Under the pieces are notes generated by a model. That model saw only the letters and a program-made list of their open reading frames with translations. It ran no database searches and was not told the origin of the DNA. A DNA stretch of 64,000 nt. Source: Rhizobium leucaenae USDA 9039 (GTDB lineage Bacteria; Pseudomonadota; Alphaproteobacteria; Rhizobiales; Rhizobiaceae). Position numbers and translations under genes: made by a program. The DNA lies in NCBI RefSeq assembly GCF_000426285.1, contig NZ_AUFB01000019.1, forward strand, positions 1 through 64,000. The letters are read 5' to 3'. This document shows, piece after piece, positions 43,374-52,048 of the stretch; position 1 is the first letter of the stretch, and each line of letters starts with the position of its first letter.

Positions 43374-45419
43374 TCAATCCTGCTCGATCGGCACCGGCAC
43401 AGCAGCCGGCGAACCCTGCCGTCCCAGGCGGTCGGCGACGAGCATCGACAGCATCATCTCGACAAGACCATTGGTGGCACCCTTTTCGCCACCGGCACCG
43501 CCGACCTGGATCTGCGGCACGAGCGGCAGCCTGCCGTTCTCGATCGCCTCGGCAAAGCGCATGAGCACCTGCGAGTTGAGCTGATAGTCCGGCCCGCCGA
43601 AGGCGGCGACCTTCTTCTCGGTGGCTTCGGCTTCCGCCAGGCCGACGGCGCGCACCTTCTCGGCATCCGCAAAACCGGTCGCCTTGATACGTTCGGCATC
43701 GGCAAGTGCGATAGCCTTGATCCGGTCGGCCTCGCCGAGGCCTGCGAGGCGCACTTTCTCGGCCTCTGCCTTGGCGGTGACCTGAATGGTTTCCGCCTGC
43801 TGGCGGGTGCGGGCGAGTTGCGCCTTACCCTCGTTCTCGCTGATCTCGATGGTCAGCGCGGATGTGGTGATCTTGGCCTGCTGTTCGGCGAGCGCTTCCT
43901 TCTCGCGCAATGTGCGCTCCTGGATCGCGGCAGCCTCCTGCAATTTATAGGTCTCGACCTTTTCGACGGCGATCTGGCGCTCGCGTAGCTGGATCAGGAT
44001 CTGCTCTATGCTGTTCTGGCCATTATTGGCGCGCGGCGTGCCGATCAGCACTTCCTGCAGTTCGAGGCTGTAGGAGGCAAATTTCTCGCGCATTTCCTCG
44101 CCGGACTTGCGCTGGATGTCACTACGCTCCTGCAGGAGCTGGATCAGCGTCTTGGTCTGGGCGATGTTCTTGAAATAGGCCGAGACCATCGGATCGAGCG
44201 TCTGTTCGACCAACCGCTTGATATCCCCAAAACGCTGCACGACGAGCGGCGCCTTCATGTAGTCGATATGCACGACGACCGAGAGCGGCAGCATCGGCTC
44301 GAAGGCGTCCTTGGTGATCAGCGACACTTCGGAAAGATTCTCGTCCAGCTTATGTTCGCCGAACTGTTCCTTGGTCCATTTGAGCACGAAGTTGGTGGTC
44401 GGAACGATGACGATATTGCCGGCATAGGTGTTGAACGCATATTTGCCGGGCAGAAGAGGCGTCGACCAGACACCGCGTGCGCCCGTCTCGACCAGCTCGC
44501 CATGGCGATAGGACTTGCCGGAAATATCCGCGCCGCGCCGGCCGGTATAGGAGACAACGACACCCACCGTGCCAACGTCGATGATCGTCTTTTCCACCAG
44601 TTCGACGGTCGCGAAGATGCGGTTAAGGAAATAACTGCCGTCGGCCAGCACCTGCAACTGCCGGCCGCGATAACCGCCGGCGTTGAGAAACTTCTCCGGA
44701 TCCTGGAAATTGTTGTGGAAGTTCGGATCCTTCGGGTCGTTGGCAACGGTCGGCGCGATGATCTCACCATCCGGAAGTGCGGGACCGTCATGGATGGTGA
44801 TAATGCCGATCATGTCCTCGGCGTCGTGGATGACGACGGGCTCGAAGCCATTCCGTTCCGTGATCAGCTTCGACATGTCCGCAAACAGTTTTTGTTCCGA
44901 CGAGCTCAGGTTGACGGCATAGGTCGATTGTGCGGTCAGCACGATGAACTGCGCGAGATTGATGGCATAGGTGCCTTCACGCAGGATCTTGCGTTGCGGA
45001 CCCTTCTGGCCGCCCTTTGTGAGAAAGCCGCGCACGTCCTGGAAGTCATCCGCTTCGATATTCGAGGCAAGCGTCTGGGTCGGCGGCAACGGCTTGCCGT
45101 CACGGGCGAAGACATAGCCGATCTGACCCTGCGGAATGGTCACGAGATCGGCGCGGTGCATCGAATACTGGAACGGCATGAAGAAGTGCAGGCCGCCGCG
45201 CACGACTTCCGGCTGGAAGCCGGCCTCGCGGTTGAGCGCGATGAAGCCATTCTCGACGGAGCCGCGAAAACTCCACAGCTTTTCGAGAATGCCGAGCCTG
45301 TCGTTGGGGATATAGCGGATCACGCCGCTCAACCGAAACAGGATTGCCAGCACGATGACCGGGACGGCGATTTCGATTGCCATCCATTCCATCGGACTGA
45401 GATAGGGTAAGGTTTCCAT
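43374..45419 (-). CDS. SPFH/Band 7 (flotillin-like) membrane protein
   Basis: From METLPYLSPMEWMAIEIAVP at 45419, preceded by AGGAGAG, the protein has 681 residues. One N-terminal membrane helix (about 14-34) is followed by the SPFH domain with YIPNDRLGILEKLW and VEKTIIDVGTVGVVVSYTG, then a long Ala/Glu-rich coiled coil (about 500-640; REKEALAEQQAKITTSAL and repeats of ADAERIKATG). Flotillin-like proteins form rings that organise membrane microdomains and envelope stress responses. No NfeD partner is seen next to it. It is a single transcription unit here. Confidence 0.9.
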   Translation of the reverse strand: METLPYLSPMEWMAIEIAVPVIVLAILFRLSGVIRYIPNDRLGILEKLWSFRGSVENGFIALNREAGFQPEVVRGGLHFFMPFQYSMHRADLVTIPQGQIGYVFARDGKPLPPTQTLASNIEADDFQDVRGFLTKGGQKGPQRKILREGTYAINLAQFIVLTAQSTYAVNLSSSEQKLFADMSKLITERNGFEPVVIHDAEDMIGIITIHDGPALPDGEIIAPTVANDPKDPNFHNNFQDPEKFLNAGGYRGRQLQVLADGSYFLNRIFATVELVEKTIIDVGTVGVVVSYTGRRGADISGKSYRHGELVETGARGVWSTPLLPGKYAFNTYAGNIVIVPTTNFVLKWTKEQFGEHKLDENLSEVSLITKDAFEPMLPLSVVVHIDYMKAPLVVQRFGDIKRLVEQTLDPMVSAYFKNIAQTKTLIQLLQERSDIQRKSGEEMREKFASYSLELQEVLIGTPRANNGQNSIEQILIQLRERQIAVEKVETYKLQEAAAIQERTLREKEALAEQQAKITTSALTIEISENEGKAQLARTRQQAETIQVTAKAEAEKVRLAGLGEADRIKAIALADAERIKATGFADAEKVRAVGLAEAEATEKKVAAFGGPDYQLNSQVLMRFAEAIENGRLPLVPQIQVGGAGGEKGATNGLVEMMLSMLVADRLGRQGSPAAVPVPIEQD

Positions 45420-45785
45420 CTTTTCTCTCCTATGGGCGCACGGGTTCGTCCACCCGACCGGCCGCCCGGTTGGTATTGGTTGATAGACGGGGGAATTGCG
45501 CAATTATACGCTCGACGCACTGAGGGCGTATCGAACGCTTGGGCTGCTCATTGTCTGGGAAAATGACCGTGCGTCCCCGAGTCCCCACAGGGGACGGCCT
45601 GGTCGTGAGTGCTCTCACATCGGAGTTGCCTTGATAGACATAACGATAGAGGACGTGGGGATTGCGCCTACAGGTTTAAAGACGCCCAAAGCGGAAATCG
45701 GATAAGTACTTCCAACGATGTCGCGATTTCGAGCATTCAATTCTACTGAATTAGGCCGTTTCCGCTCGATTGTTTCGGCAGCGCT
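45420..45785. other. Gap between SPFH gene and LacI remnant
   Basis: The 366 bp contain the SPFH promoter by position and a short hairpin GTCCCC-ACA-GGGGAC at 45581-45595. No gene is supported. Confidence 0.4.
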
Positions 45786-46430
45786 TCACGTCCATATGCT
45801 TTCCGGCGTCAGAATATCGAACGGAACGATACGCTGCTCGATGGAGGGGGTATCTCTCAATTCCAGCCGTCGAAGCATGACATCGATCAGCTCCTGCGCC
45901 ATTCTATCGGAAGGATGGCATAGCGATGCAGTAATGAGCCCTTCACTCAATCCTTTTCTCGTTTCCGGGCCAACGTCGCGTGAAACTATTTTGATCTTAC
46001 TCTGTCTTTCCGAAGACAACTCGCGCACGGCCCGAAGAACACCGGAGATGCCGCCGCCCTTGACGAAAAGGCCGCAAAGTTCGCTTTCTGCAGCGAGGAG
46101 ATTGTGGACGATCTGATATGCGAGGTCAGGCTCTTCGAACGTTAGCAGTGGTTCGCTGACATGCAACTGCGGAGCATGCTCGCGCATGTAGGAACGAAAG
46201 CTTGCGTCCGCTATGTCCTGACATTGATAGCGATTGCTTCCGATCAACGGAAATACTTTCCCTGGCATATTTGCGGCCTGGTTTATGAACCAGGCTGCTG
46301 TGCGCCCTACTTTCCAATTGTCGGTCCCCACGAAGCCGGCGCGGCTCGCCGCAGAAATGTCGGTCACGAAGGCCACCGCAGGAACCCCCTTGCTCCGCAA
46401 CTCGTCTATCGCTTGGCTGATCTGCGGTGA
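45786..46430 (-). pseudogene. LacI-family regulator, C-terminal remnant
   Basis: The frame ending at 45786 matches the ligand-binding half of LacI regulators: ISQAIDELRSKGVPAVAFVTD, AGFVGTDNWKVGRTAAWFINQ, CGLFVKGGGISGVLRAVREL and GLITASLCHPSDRMAQELID. About 215 residues are left from a normal 340; the whole helix-turn-helix and hinge are missing. Upstream, the frame meets a stop right at the junction with the proC-like remnant, in a different frame. It cannot bind DNA in this form. A protein starting at a TTG at 46400 could still be made from the transcript but is unlikely to be functional. Confidence 0.82.
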
Positions 46431-47097
46431 TCATTGCGACGGCATCGGCAGTCTCTCCCATCTTCAACAGATTGGCGGAAACAGCCAAACTGGTAAATAG
46501 CGGCGCGATGTAGGCCTGCCCCTTCGATCGATGAAGCCCATTCTTTTCCAGCCATTCGGTTGTAAACTCCATCACCCCGAAGAAGGTCGACATCATGGCG
46601 CTGGCCGCGGCAAGGAGGTCGTATTCTTTTCGGGATTCGCATTGAATGGCGGCGCCAAGCGCATCGAACAGGGCCGCTATTTCCCTATCGGCAGGGTAGA
46701 TGGCGGTCACGCCCTGGCGATCTGCGACGAATGGCAACGGGATCGCCTGCACCAGGTCGACATCGGCACCGATCCAGTCGAGCAAGCTTTGGCGCTCCAG
46801 CGTGGCGACAACACTGACAATGCTTTGCCCATCTCTGAAACGAAGCTCACGGATGACGCTCTCGGCAATCTGCGGGCGTATGGCGAGGACGACGATGTCG
46901 CTGTGATCGACGACCGTCTGATTCTCGGACGCCACAGCTACGCTGTCGAACTTGGCGGCAAGCCTTGCTGCGGTCTCTGCATTGCGAGGCGAGAGATGGA
47001 TCTCGGATACATATGCCGGCTTGGCCAGGAGGCCATGCACCATGGCTTCCGTGATCGCTCCGGTTCCGACAAAGCCGATTGCTTTCATGTTCGCCAT
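46426..47097 (-). pseudogene. ProC-like (pyrroline-5-carboxylate reductase family) gene, 3' truncated
   Basis: The gene starts MANMKAIGFVGTGAITEAMVHG, the NAD(P)-binding opening of pyrroline-5-carboxylate reductases. It continues with SDIVVLAIRPQIAESVI, IGADVDLVQAIPLPFVA and AYIAPLFTSLAVSANLLKMGETADAV, then loses homology after about residue 224 (MITAD). Normal ProC proteins need some 40 more residues. The frame runs on for about 100 unrelated residues in the lacI remnant. The start touches the stop of the GntR gene, so the three were one operon. Loss of the dimer-forming C-terminal helices should inactivate it. Confidence 0.82.
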
Positions 47098-47817
47098 CTA
47101 CTCCGCGGCTCGCGCGGGTCCGAGCGGGACGTCGGTCGTGTAGTTCTCGCGCATGAAGTTGATGAAGTTGTCCTGGAATTGCCGGGTATGGGCATGGGCA
47201 AGCTCATCGGCCAGATCGACGTTCTTATCCCGGATTGCCTCCAGCATCAGGCTATGCTCGTCCGTGAGGAGATACCCCTCATGGGTGCGTTCCAGATATT
47301 CGAAATGCAGGTGCAACATGCGCTGACCCTGGGACAGGAGCTTGTCATAGAAGGAGGCCAGATACTGGTTCTTGCCAGCATAGGCGATTGCCATATGGAA
47401 CTCCTTGTTCGCCTCCGACATCGCCAGGTGATTTCCGGTTTTCACCGCGGTCGCAAACGCCTTTTCCCGTTTGGCAATGAGCTTGAGGTCGGTATCGGTT
47501 CGCAGTGCCGCCGCCAGCCGCGTGTTCATCCTCTGGGCAATGTCGAGTGCTTCCACATATTTCGGAAAGGTCGCCACCTCGATGGGCGCAACGATTGTGC
47601 TGCGATTGGAAAGCGTCACGACCAGCTCTTCGGCGCCCAAGCGGATCAAGGCTTCGCGTACCGGCGATCGCGACATGTCGAAGCGCTCGGCCAAGCTCAT
47701 TTCGTCGAGGAGCTGACCCGGCGGCAAGGTCAGAGCGAGGATCTCGTTTCGCAGCGTGTCGTAGACGCTTTTCCAGCCGGTTCCCCGGATGCGTTTCACT
47801 TCAGTCTCGTCAGACAC
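47098..47817 (-). CDS. GntR/FadR-family regulator, probable repressor of the hydroxyproline operon
   Basis: From a GTG at 47817, preceded by AGGGA, the protein has 239 residues. The N-terminal winged helix reads LRNEILALTLPPGQLLDEMSLAERFDMSRSPVREALIRLGAE, and the C-terminal FCD helical domain includes the metal/ligand-binding histidines around EFHMAIAYAG and LTDEHSLMLEAI. It is divergent from the ABC transporter and catabolic genes. In Sinorhizobium meliloti a GntR protein represses hydroxyproline genes, and the arrangement here matches. It probably binds the GTCGACAC repeats in the gap. Confidence 0.9.
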   Translation of the reverse strand: MSDETEVKRIRGTGWKSVYDTLRNEILALTLPPGQLLDEMSLAERFDMSRSPVREALIRLGAEELVVTLSNRSTIVAPIEVATFPKYVEALDIAQRMNTRLAAALRTDTDLKLIAKREKAFATAVKTGNHLAMSEANKEFHMAIAYAGKNQYLASFYDKLLSQGQRMLHLHFEYLERTHEGYLLTDEHSLMLEAIRDKNVDLADELAHAHTRQFQDNFINFMRENYTTDVPLGPARAAE

Positions 47818-47865
47818 TTAAGTCCCTTTCATTCGCAGATACTGCATTGGGCCAGAAAAGCAGAG

Positions 47866-47943
47866 TGTCGGCAATGTAAAATTTTTGCTTGACTTTGTCG
47901 ACACGCTGTTGACATAAATTTGCTAGTCGACACGCAGCCGACA
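47866..47943 (+). promoter_or_regulatory. Promoter and operator repeats of the catabolic operon
   Basis: A promoter TTGACT (47889-47894) and ACATAA (47912-47917) with a 17-bp spacer faces the ABC transporter genes. GTCGACACGC occurs at 47897-47906 inside the spacer and again at 47926-47935 just past the -10 box; TGTCGGC (47866-47872) and GCCGACA (47937-47943) add an outer inverted pair. TTGTCGACA-like sites are typical of FadR-type GntR repressors, so this looks like repression by occlusion. Confidence 0.6.
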
Positions 47944-48016
47944 GAAAACAGAAAAGAAACGGCTAAAGCCGACGAGTGGAACCGCGCGCTTCGCGCACAG
48001 CAAAAGAGGAATGCCG

Positions 48017-48850
48017 ATGCTTTCGAAGTTGATCACGTCCGCCTTGCGGGCGCTGCCCGCGCTCGCCCTGATGGGAGGTCTTTCTGCAACCGCCGCTTAC
48101 GCCCAGACTGCCGACGGCTATTGGCAGGGCGTGCAGAAGGCGGGCGTTTTGAGGTGTGGCGCGGCCGTCGCGCCGCCTTATGTCATGCGCGACCCGGCAA
48201 CGGGCGAGTATTCGGGCTTCTTTGCCGATCTCTGCAAGGAATTTGCCGATGTTCTTAAGGTGAAGCCGCAATTCGTTGATACGACCTGGGATAATATTGT
48301 TGCCGGTCTTCAAGCCGGAAAATGGGATGTCTCGCTGGCGCTGAACCGGACGCCGGCCCGCGCTATGGCCGTCCAGTTCTCGATCCCGGCGATGGAGTAT
48401 CAGATCTCGCTCGCCTATAATAAGAACAATCCGAAGATTCCGGCGACGGCAGCTTCTGTGGCCGACCTCGACAAGGCCGGCGTGACGATCGCCGTCATGT
48501 CCGGAACGGCCCAGGACAAGGCCATCTCCGGCGCAGTGAAGAACGCCACCATCATGCGCCTTCCGGGCAATGATGAGACGCGCCTGGCCCTTACCTCGAA
48601 GCGGGCCGACGTTCTGGTCGACGCCTCCGATACCAACCAGCTTCTGACCCAGGCAAATCCCGATTGGGCCGTGGCCCTCAATCCGAAACCTGCGCTTGCC
48701 AAGCAAGGGGTATCCTTTGGCCTGCCGCATAACATGTCGGCCGCAGACGTCGAAGTCGCGAACATCTTCCTCGAAGAAAAGGTTGCCACCGGTCACGTCG
48801 ACGAACTGATCCACAAGGCCGTCGAAGAAGTCCTCAAGGGGGCAAAATAA
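48017..48850 (+). CDS. Amino acid ABC transporter substrate-binding protein
   Basis: From the ATG at 48017, at good distance from AGAGGA, the protein has 277 residues with a signal peptide ending near AYA-QTA. It is a family 3 extracellular solute-binding protein: VLRCGAAVAPPYVMRDPATGEYSGFFADLCKEF-type opening, KWDVSLALNRTPARA and DLDKAGVTIAVMSGTAQD. These bind polar amino acids in the periplasm. As the first gene of the operon with two permeases and an ATPase it should deliver hydroxyproline or a related imino acid. An ATG six bases earlier is too close to the ribosome site. Confidence 0.92.
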   Translation: MLSKLITSALRALPALALMGGLSATAAYAQTADGYWQGVQKAGVLRCGAAVAPPYVMRDPATGEYSGFFADLCKEFADVLKVKPQFVDTTWDNIVAGLQAGKWDVSLALNRTPARAMAVQFSIPAMEYQISLAYNKNNPKIPATAASVADLDKAGVTIAVMSGTAQDKAISGAVKNATIMRLPGNDETRLALTSKRADVLVDASDTNQLLTQANPDWAVALNPKPALAKQGVSFGLPHNMSAADVEVANIFLEEKVATGHVDELIHKAVEEVLKGAK

Positions 48851-48918
48851 GACCCGCCCAGCGTCGGCGCTTCGTCGCCGACGCACTCTCTCGCTTTTCA
48901 GACAAACCGAGATCGGCC

Positions 48919-49716
48919 ATGACCACCTCCTTCAACCTTCCCCTCGTGAAAATGCAGGCGCTCCACAAGAGTTACGGCAACGGTGTTATCCAGGTGCTGA
49001 AAGGCATCGACATCGAAATGAAACCTGGCGAACGTGTCGTTGTCATCGGCCCGAGTGGCGGCGGCAAGAGCACGTTGCTCCGGGTGATGATGGGCCTGGA
49101 GCAGGTAGACAGCGGGTCGATCAGCTTCGATGGGAAGGCCTATATTTCGTCCGAAGGCCTTGGCAAGAAGACCCTCATCGATACGGAAGTCCGCCGGTCG
49201 ATCGGCATGGTCTTTCAGCACTATACGCTCTTTCCGCATTTGAATGTGATTCAGAACCTCGTTCTCGCACCCTGCAAAGTACGGGGGGAGGCAAAATCGA
49301 AGGCGATGGCTCGTGCCCAGTCCCTTCTCGAGCGTTTCGGACTTGGTGCCAAGGCCAATGCGTACCCCGCCCAGCTCTCCGGAGGTCAGAAACAGCGCGT
49401 CGCCATCGCCCGGGCGCTGATGCTGGATCCCAAGCTGATGCTCTTCGACGAGGTTACGTCGGCGCTCGATCCCGAGCTTGTCAGCGAGGTCGAGCAGGTG
49501 ATCCTTCAACTGGCATCCCAGAACATGCCGATGATGATCGTCACCCATGACATGTGGTTTGCGAAGAACATCGCCTCGCGCGTGATTTTTTGTGCCGGCG
49601 GTGTCGTCGTCGAGGACGGCCCTCCAGAACAGGTGCTCGGCTCGCCCAGGGAAGAACGCACCAAGGAATTCATCGACCGCGTTTTCCACATCAAGCAGCA
49701 GGGGGCAGTTGCGTGA
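48919..49716 (+). CDS. Amino acid ABC transporter ATPase
   Basis: The 265-residue ATPase has Walker A GPSGGGKST (about 44-52), Q-loop VFQHYTLFPHL, signature LSGGQKQRVAIARAL (about 156-170), Walker B LMLFDEVTSALD and the His switch in IVTHDMWFA. It belongs to the polar amino acid uptake group (GlnQ/HisP-like). The last codons overlap the start of the first permease as GTGA, so coupled translation is expected. It acts on the cytoplasmic side as a homodimer with the two permeases. Confidence 0.95.
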   Translation: MTTSFNLPLVKMQALHKSYGNGVIQVLKGIDIEMKPGERVVVIGPSGGGKSTLLRVMMGLEQVDSGSISFDGKAYISSEGLGKKTLIDTEVRRSIGMVFQHYTLFPHLNVIQNLVLAPCKVRGEAKSKAMARAQSLLERFGLGAKANAYPAQLSGGQKQRVAIARALMLDPKLMLFDEVTSALDPELVSEVEQVILQLASQNMPMMIVTHDMWFAKNIASRVIFCAGGVVVEDGPPEQVLGSPREERTKEFIDRVFHIKQQGAVA

Positions 49717-50375
49717 GTTACACGTTCGACTTCAACGCTGTATCGATCGCGCCACTGCTGCAGGGATTGTGGGTTTCCCTGGAGCTGACCGCGGCGGCCA
49801 ATGTCATCGGTATCGTCTTCGGCTTTGTGCTCGCCCTTCTGATCATGAGCCCTCACAGGCTTGTCCGATTGCCGTTCATGCTGTTCGTCGAATTTTTCCG
49901 CTGCACGCCCGCCATCGTTCAGATCGTCTGGATATTCTATTGCGTTCCGATGATCTTCGACGTCTTCCTCGACCCGATCACAATGGGGGTGCTGGCGCTC
50001 GGGCTGAATCTCATGGCGTTCAATGCCGAGGCCTATCGGGCGGCGATCCAGGCGGTTCCGCGAGAGCAACTCGACGCCGGCATCGCGCTTGGGCTCTCAC
50101 CATTGCAGCGAGTGCTCTACATCATCTTCCCGACTGCATTCCGCGCCTCGATCCCCGTCTTGCTGACGAACGGCATCGTCATCTTCCAGCAGAGCGCGCT
50201 GGTTGCGATCGTGGCGATCCAGGACCTCATGTACCAGGGAAAGACGCTCGCGACCGAAACGTACCGGCCGATCGAAACATTCACGGTCGTGGCGCTGATC
50301 TATTTCGCCGTGTCGTTTCCAATCACGCAAATCGTCGGCTTCCTTGAACGCCGCCGGCAGCTTCTCGTCAGCTAG
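49713..50375 (+). CDS. Amino acid ABC transporter permease 1
   Basis: From a GTG at 49713 overlapping the ATPase stop, the protein has 220 residues and about five membrane helices. It is a HisM/GlnP-type permease: SLELTAAANVIGIVFGFVLAL, EFFRCTPAIVQIVWIFY and the EAA loop AEAYRAAIQAVPREQLDAGIALGLSPLQ. It forms a heterodimer with permease 2 to make the channel. The upstream open frame to 49554 is not real coding sequence. Confidence 0.93.
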   Translation: MSYTFDFNAVSIAPLLQGLWVSLELTAAANVIGIVFGFVLALLIMSPHRLVRLPFMLFVEFFRCTPAIVQIVWIFYCVPMIFDVFLDPITMGVLALGLNLMAFNAEAYRAAIQAVPREQLDAGIALGLSPLQRVLYIIFPTAFRASIPVLLTNGIVIFQQSALVAIVAIQDLMYQGKTLATETYRPIETFTVVALIYFAVSFPITQIVGFLERRRQLLVS

Positions 50376-50384
50376 GGGGCCAGG

Positions 50385-51050
50385 ATGACACTCGATTTCT
50401 CGATCCTTCTCCGCTTCGAGCACGCGCTTTTGCTCGGCCTTTGGATGACGGTCAAACTGACCGTGATCTGCATCGTGCTTGGATGTTCTCTCGGCTTTTT
50501 GGTGGGGCTCGCCAGAACCTCCCGCAATGTCGCGCTGCGGGCCGTCTCCAGCATCTATGTCGAATTCTTTCGCGGCACGCCGGTGCTCATCCAGCTCTTC
50601 TGGATCTTCTTTTGCCTGCCTCTGCTGCTGGGTGTCGAGCTATCGAACCTAACCTCGGGCATCATAGCGCTGACCCTCTACATGGGAGCGATCACCAGCG
50701 AGACCTTCCGCGCCAGTCTGAAATCGATCGGGCCTGAGCAACTGGATGCCTGCGTTGCGCTCGGGCTTCCACGAAATACGCAGATCATCAATGTCGTGCT
50801 GCCTCAGGCCGTCTTGCGCGCGATCCCGACGCTGCTGTCGAACTGCGTCAGCCTGTTCAAGGAGAGCGCCTTGGTTTCCGCTGTTGGCATGGTCGATCTC
50901 ATGTTCGTCGGCCAGAACATCTCGAACAACACGGCAAGACCCGTCGAGGTGCTGACTGTCGTCGCCCTGATCTATTTCGTCATCGCCTTTCCGCTAACAC
51001 GAGCCGTCTCCCTCATCGAGACGCGCATCCTGAAGAAACTCGCCATCTAA
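50385..51050 (+). CDS. Amino acid ABC transporter permease 2
   Basis: The 221-residue permease has a GGGGGCCAGG site before the ATG, nine bases after permease 1. Helices begin LLGLWMTVKLTVICIVLGCSL, and the family loop reads SETFRASLKSIGPEQLDACVALGLPRNTQ, with VEFFRGTPVLIQLFWIFF. It is clearly paralogous to permease 1, as in other polar amino acid systems with two permeases. Confidence 0.94.
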   Translation: MTLDFSILLRFEHALLLGLWMTVKLTVICIVLGCSLGFLVGLARTSRNVALRAVSSIYVEFFRGTPVLIQLFWIFFCLPLLLGVELSNLTSGIIALTLYMGAITSETFRASLKSIGPEQLDACVALGLPRNTQIINVVLPQAVLRAIPTLLSNCVSLFKESALVSAVGMVDLMFVGQNISNNTARPVEVLTVVALIYFVIAFPLTRAVSLIETRILKKLAI

Positions 51051-51080
51051 ACGCACTCGCTTCATCCACAGGAGACTTCC

Positions 51081-51959
51081 ATGAAACTGTCCGGCGTCAT
51101 GCCTGCGCTCATCACCCCCTTCGATGCGAATGGGAGGGTCGATTTCAAGGCCTTCGAGCGGCACCTCACTGCGCTGCGCGCCGCCGGAGTAACCGGATGG
51201 GTTCCGATGGGTTCGACAGGCGAATATTCTGCGCTGTCGAACGAGGAGCGTGACGACGTATTGAGGTTCGTCAAGGACTTCGCGAGGGAAGGTGAAGCCC
51301 TGATTGCCGGCACGAACGCGTCCGCGAGCCGTGAGGTCATTGAAAACACATTGCGGGCCAAGGAGATCGGCTACGACACCGTTTTGCTGGCGACACCCTT
51401 CTACACACGCCCGACGCAGGACGAACTGCTCGCGCATTTTCGTAGGGTGCTCGATGCCACCGACATCAACCTCGTGCTCTACAGCTATCCCTATAAGGAC
51501 GGCGTCGAGATCGGTTTCGACATCCTCGATGCGCTTGCGGACGATCCTCGGGTTCTCGGCATCAAGGAAAGCTCCGGTTCCCTCCAGCGCGCGATCGACA
51601 TTCATTCCCGGTACAAGGGCCGTATCGACCTGATCTCCGGATCGGACGATATCGCTCTTGATTTCATGTTCTGGGGCGCGAATGCCTGGATCTGCGGACC
51701 GGCCAACTGCATGGCCAAGGCCTGCGTCGATCTCGATCGAACCTTCCGCTCGGGTGATCTCGCCGCCGCACGGGAGAAGATGATCGTGCTCTATCGTGCG
51801 ATGAACATCCTAGAGAGCGGCAAGTTCGTGCAGAAGGTCAAATATGGCTGCGAGCTTCAAGGCCTGCCCGTTGGCAACTGCCGCGCCCCGCTGGGTGAAC
51901 TGAACGCCGAAGAAAAGGCCGAGTTCAGGGCCGCCATGCAGCCGATCCTCAACTGGTAG
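51081..51959 (+). CDS. hypD: DapA-family lyase, probable pyrroline-4-hydroxy-2-carboxylate deaminase
   Basis: The 292-residue TIM barrel belongs to the dihydrodipicolinate synthase family. The Schiff-base lysine is Lys162 (VLGIKESSG), the catalytic tyrosine lies in YSYPYKDG (about 134-141), and GSTGEYSAL (about 44-52) binds the carboxylate. In hydroxyproline degradation a DapA-type enzyme deaminates and opens 1-pyrroline-4-hydroxy-2-carboxylate to 2-oxoglutarate semialdehyde. The neighbouring racemase, D-amino-acid dehydrogenase and aldehyde dehydrogenase support that role; other DapA-like lyases cannot be excluded. GGAG precedes the ATG. Confidence 0.8.
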   Translation: MKLSGVMPALITPFDANGRVDFKAFERHLTALRAAGVTGWVPMGSTGEYSALSNEERDDVLRFVKDFAREGEALIAGTNASASREVIENTLRAKEIGYDTVLLATPFYTRPTQDELLAHFRRVLDATDINLVLYSYPYKDGVEIGFDILDALADDPRVLGIKESSGSLQRAIDIHSRYKGRIDLISGSDDIALDFMFWGANAWICGPANCMAKACVDLDRTFRSGDLAAAREKMIVLYRAMNILESGKFVQKVKYGCELQGLPVGNCRAPLGELNAEEKAEFRAAMQPILNW

Positions 51960-52048
51960 ATTCTATTTTTTGACGACGAGTTCTGGCCGCTTCGTCGGCC
52001 GGAGCCGCAACAAATCCGGTTTGGCTGAAATAGTGGGAGGCTTGGACT

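Noticed and set aside
44268..45410. 380-codon plus-strand frame opposite the SPFH gene
   Set aside because: Shadow of a well-defined minus-strand gene, with no domain of its own.
46531..47892. 453-codon plus-strand frame across proC-like and GntR genes
   Set aside because: It covers two recognisable minus-strand genes and shows no domain.
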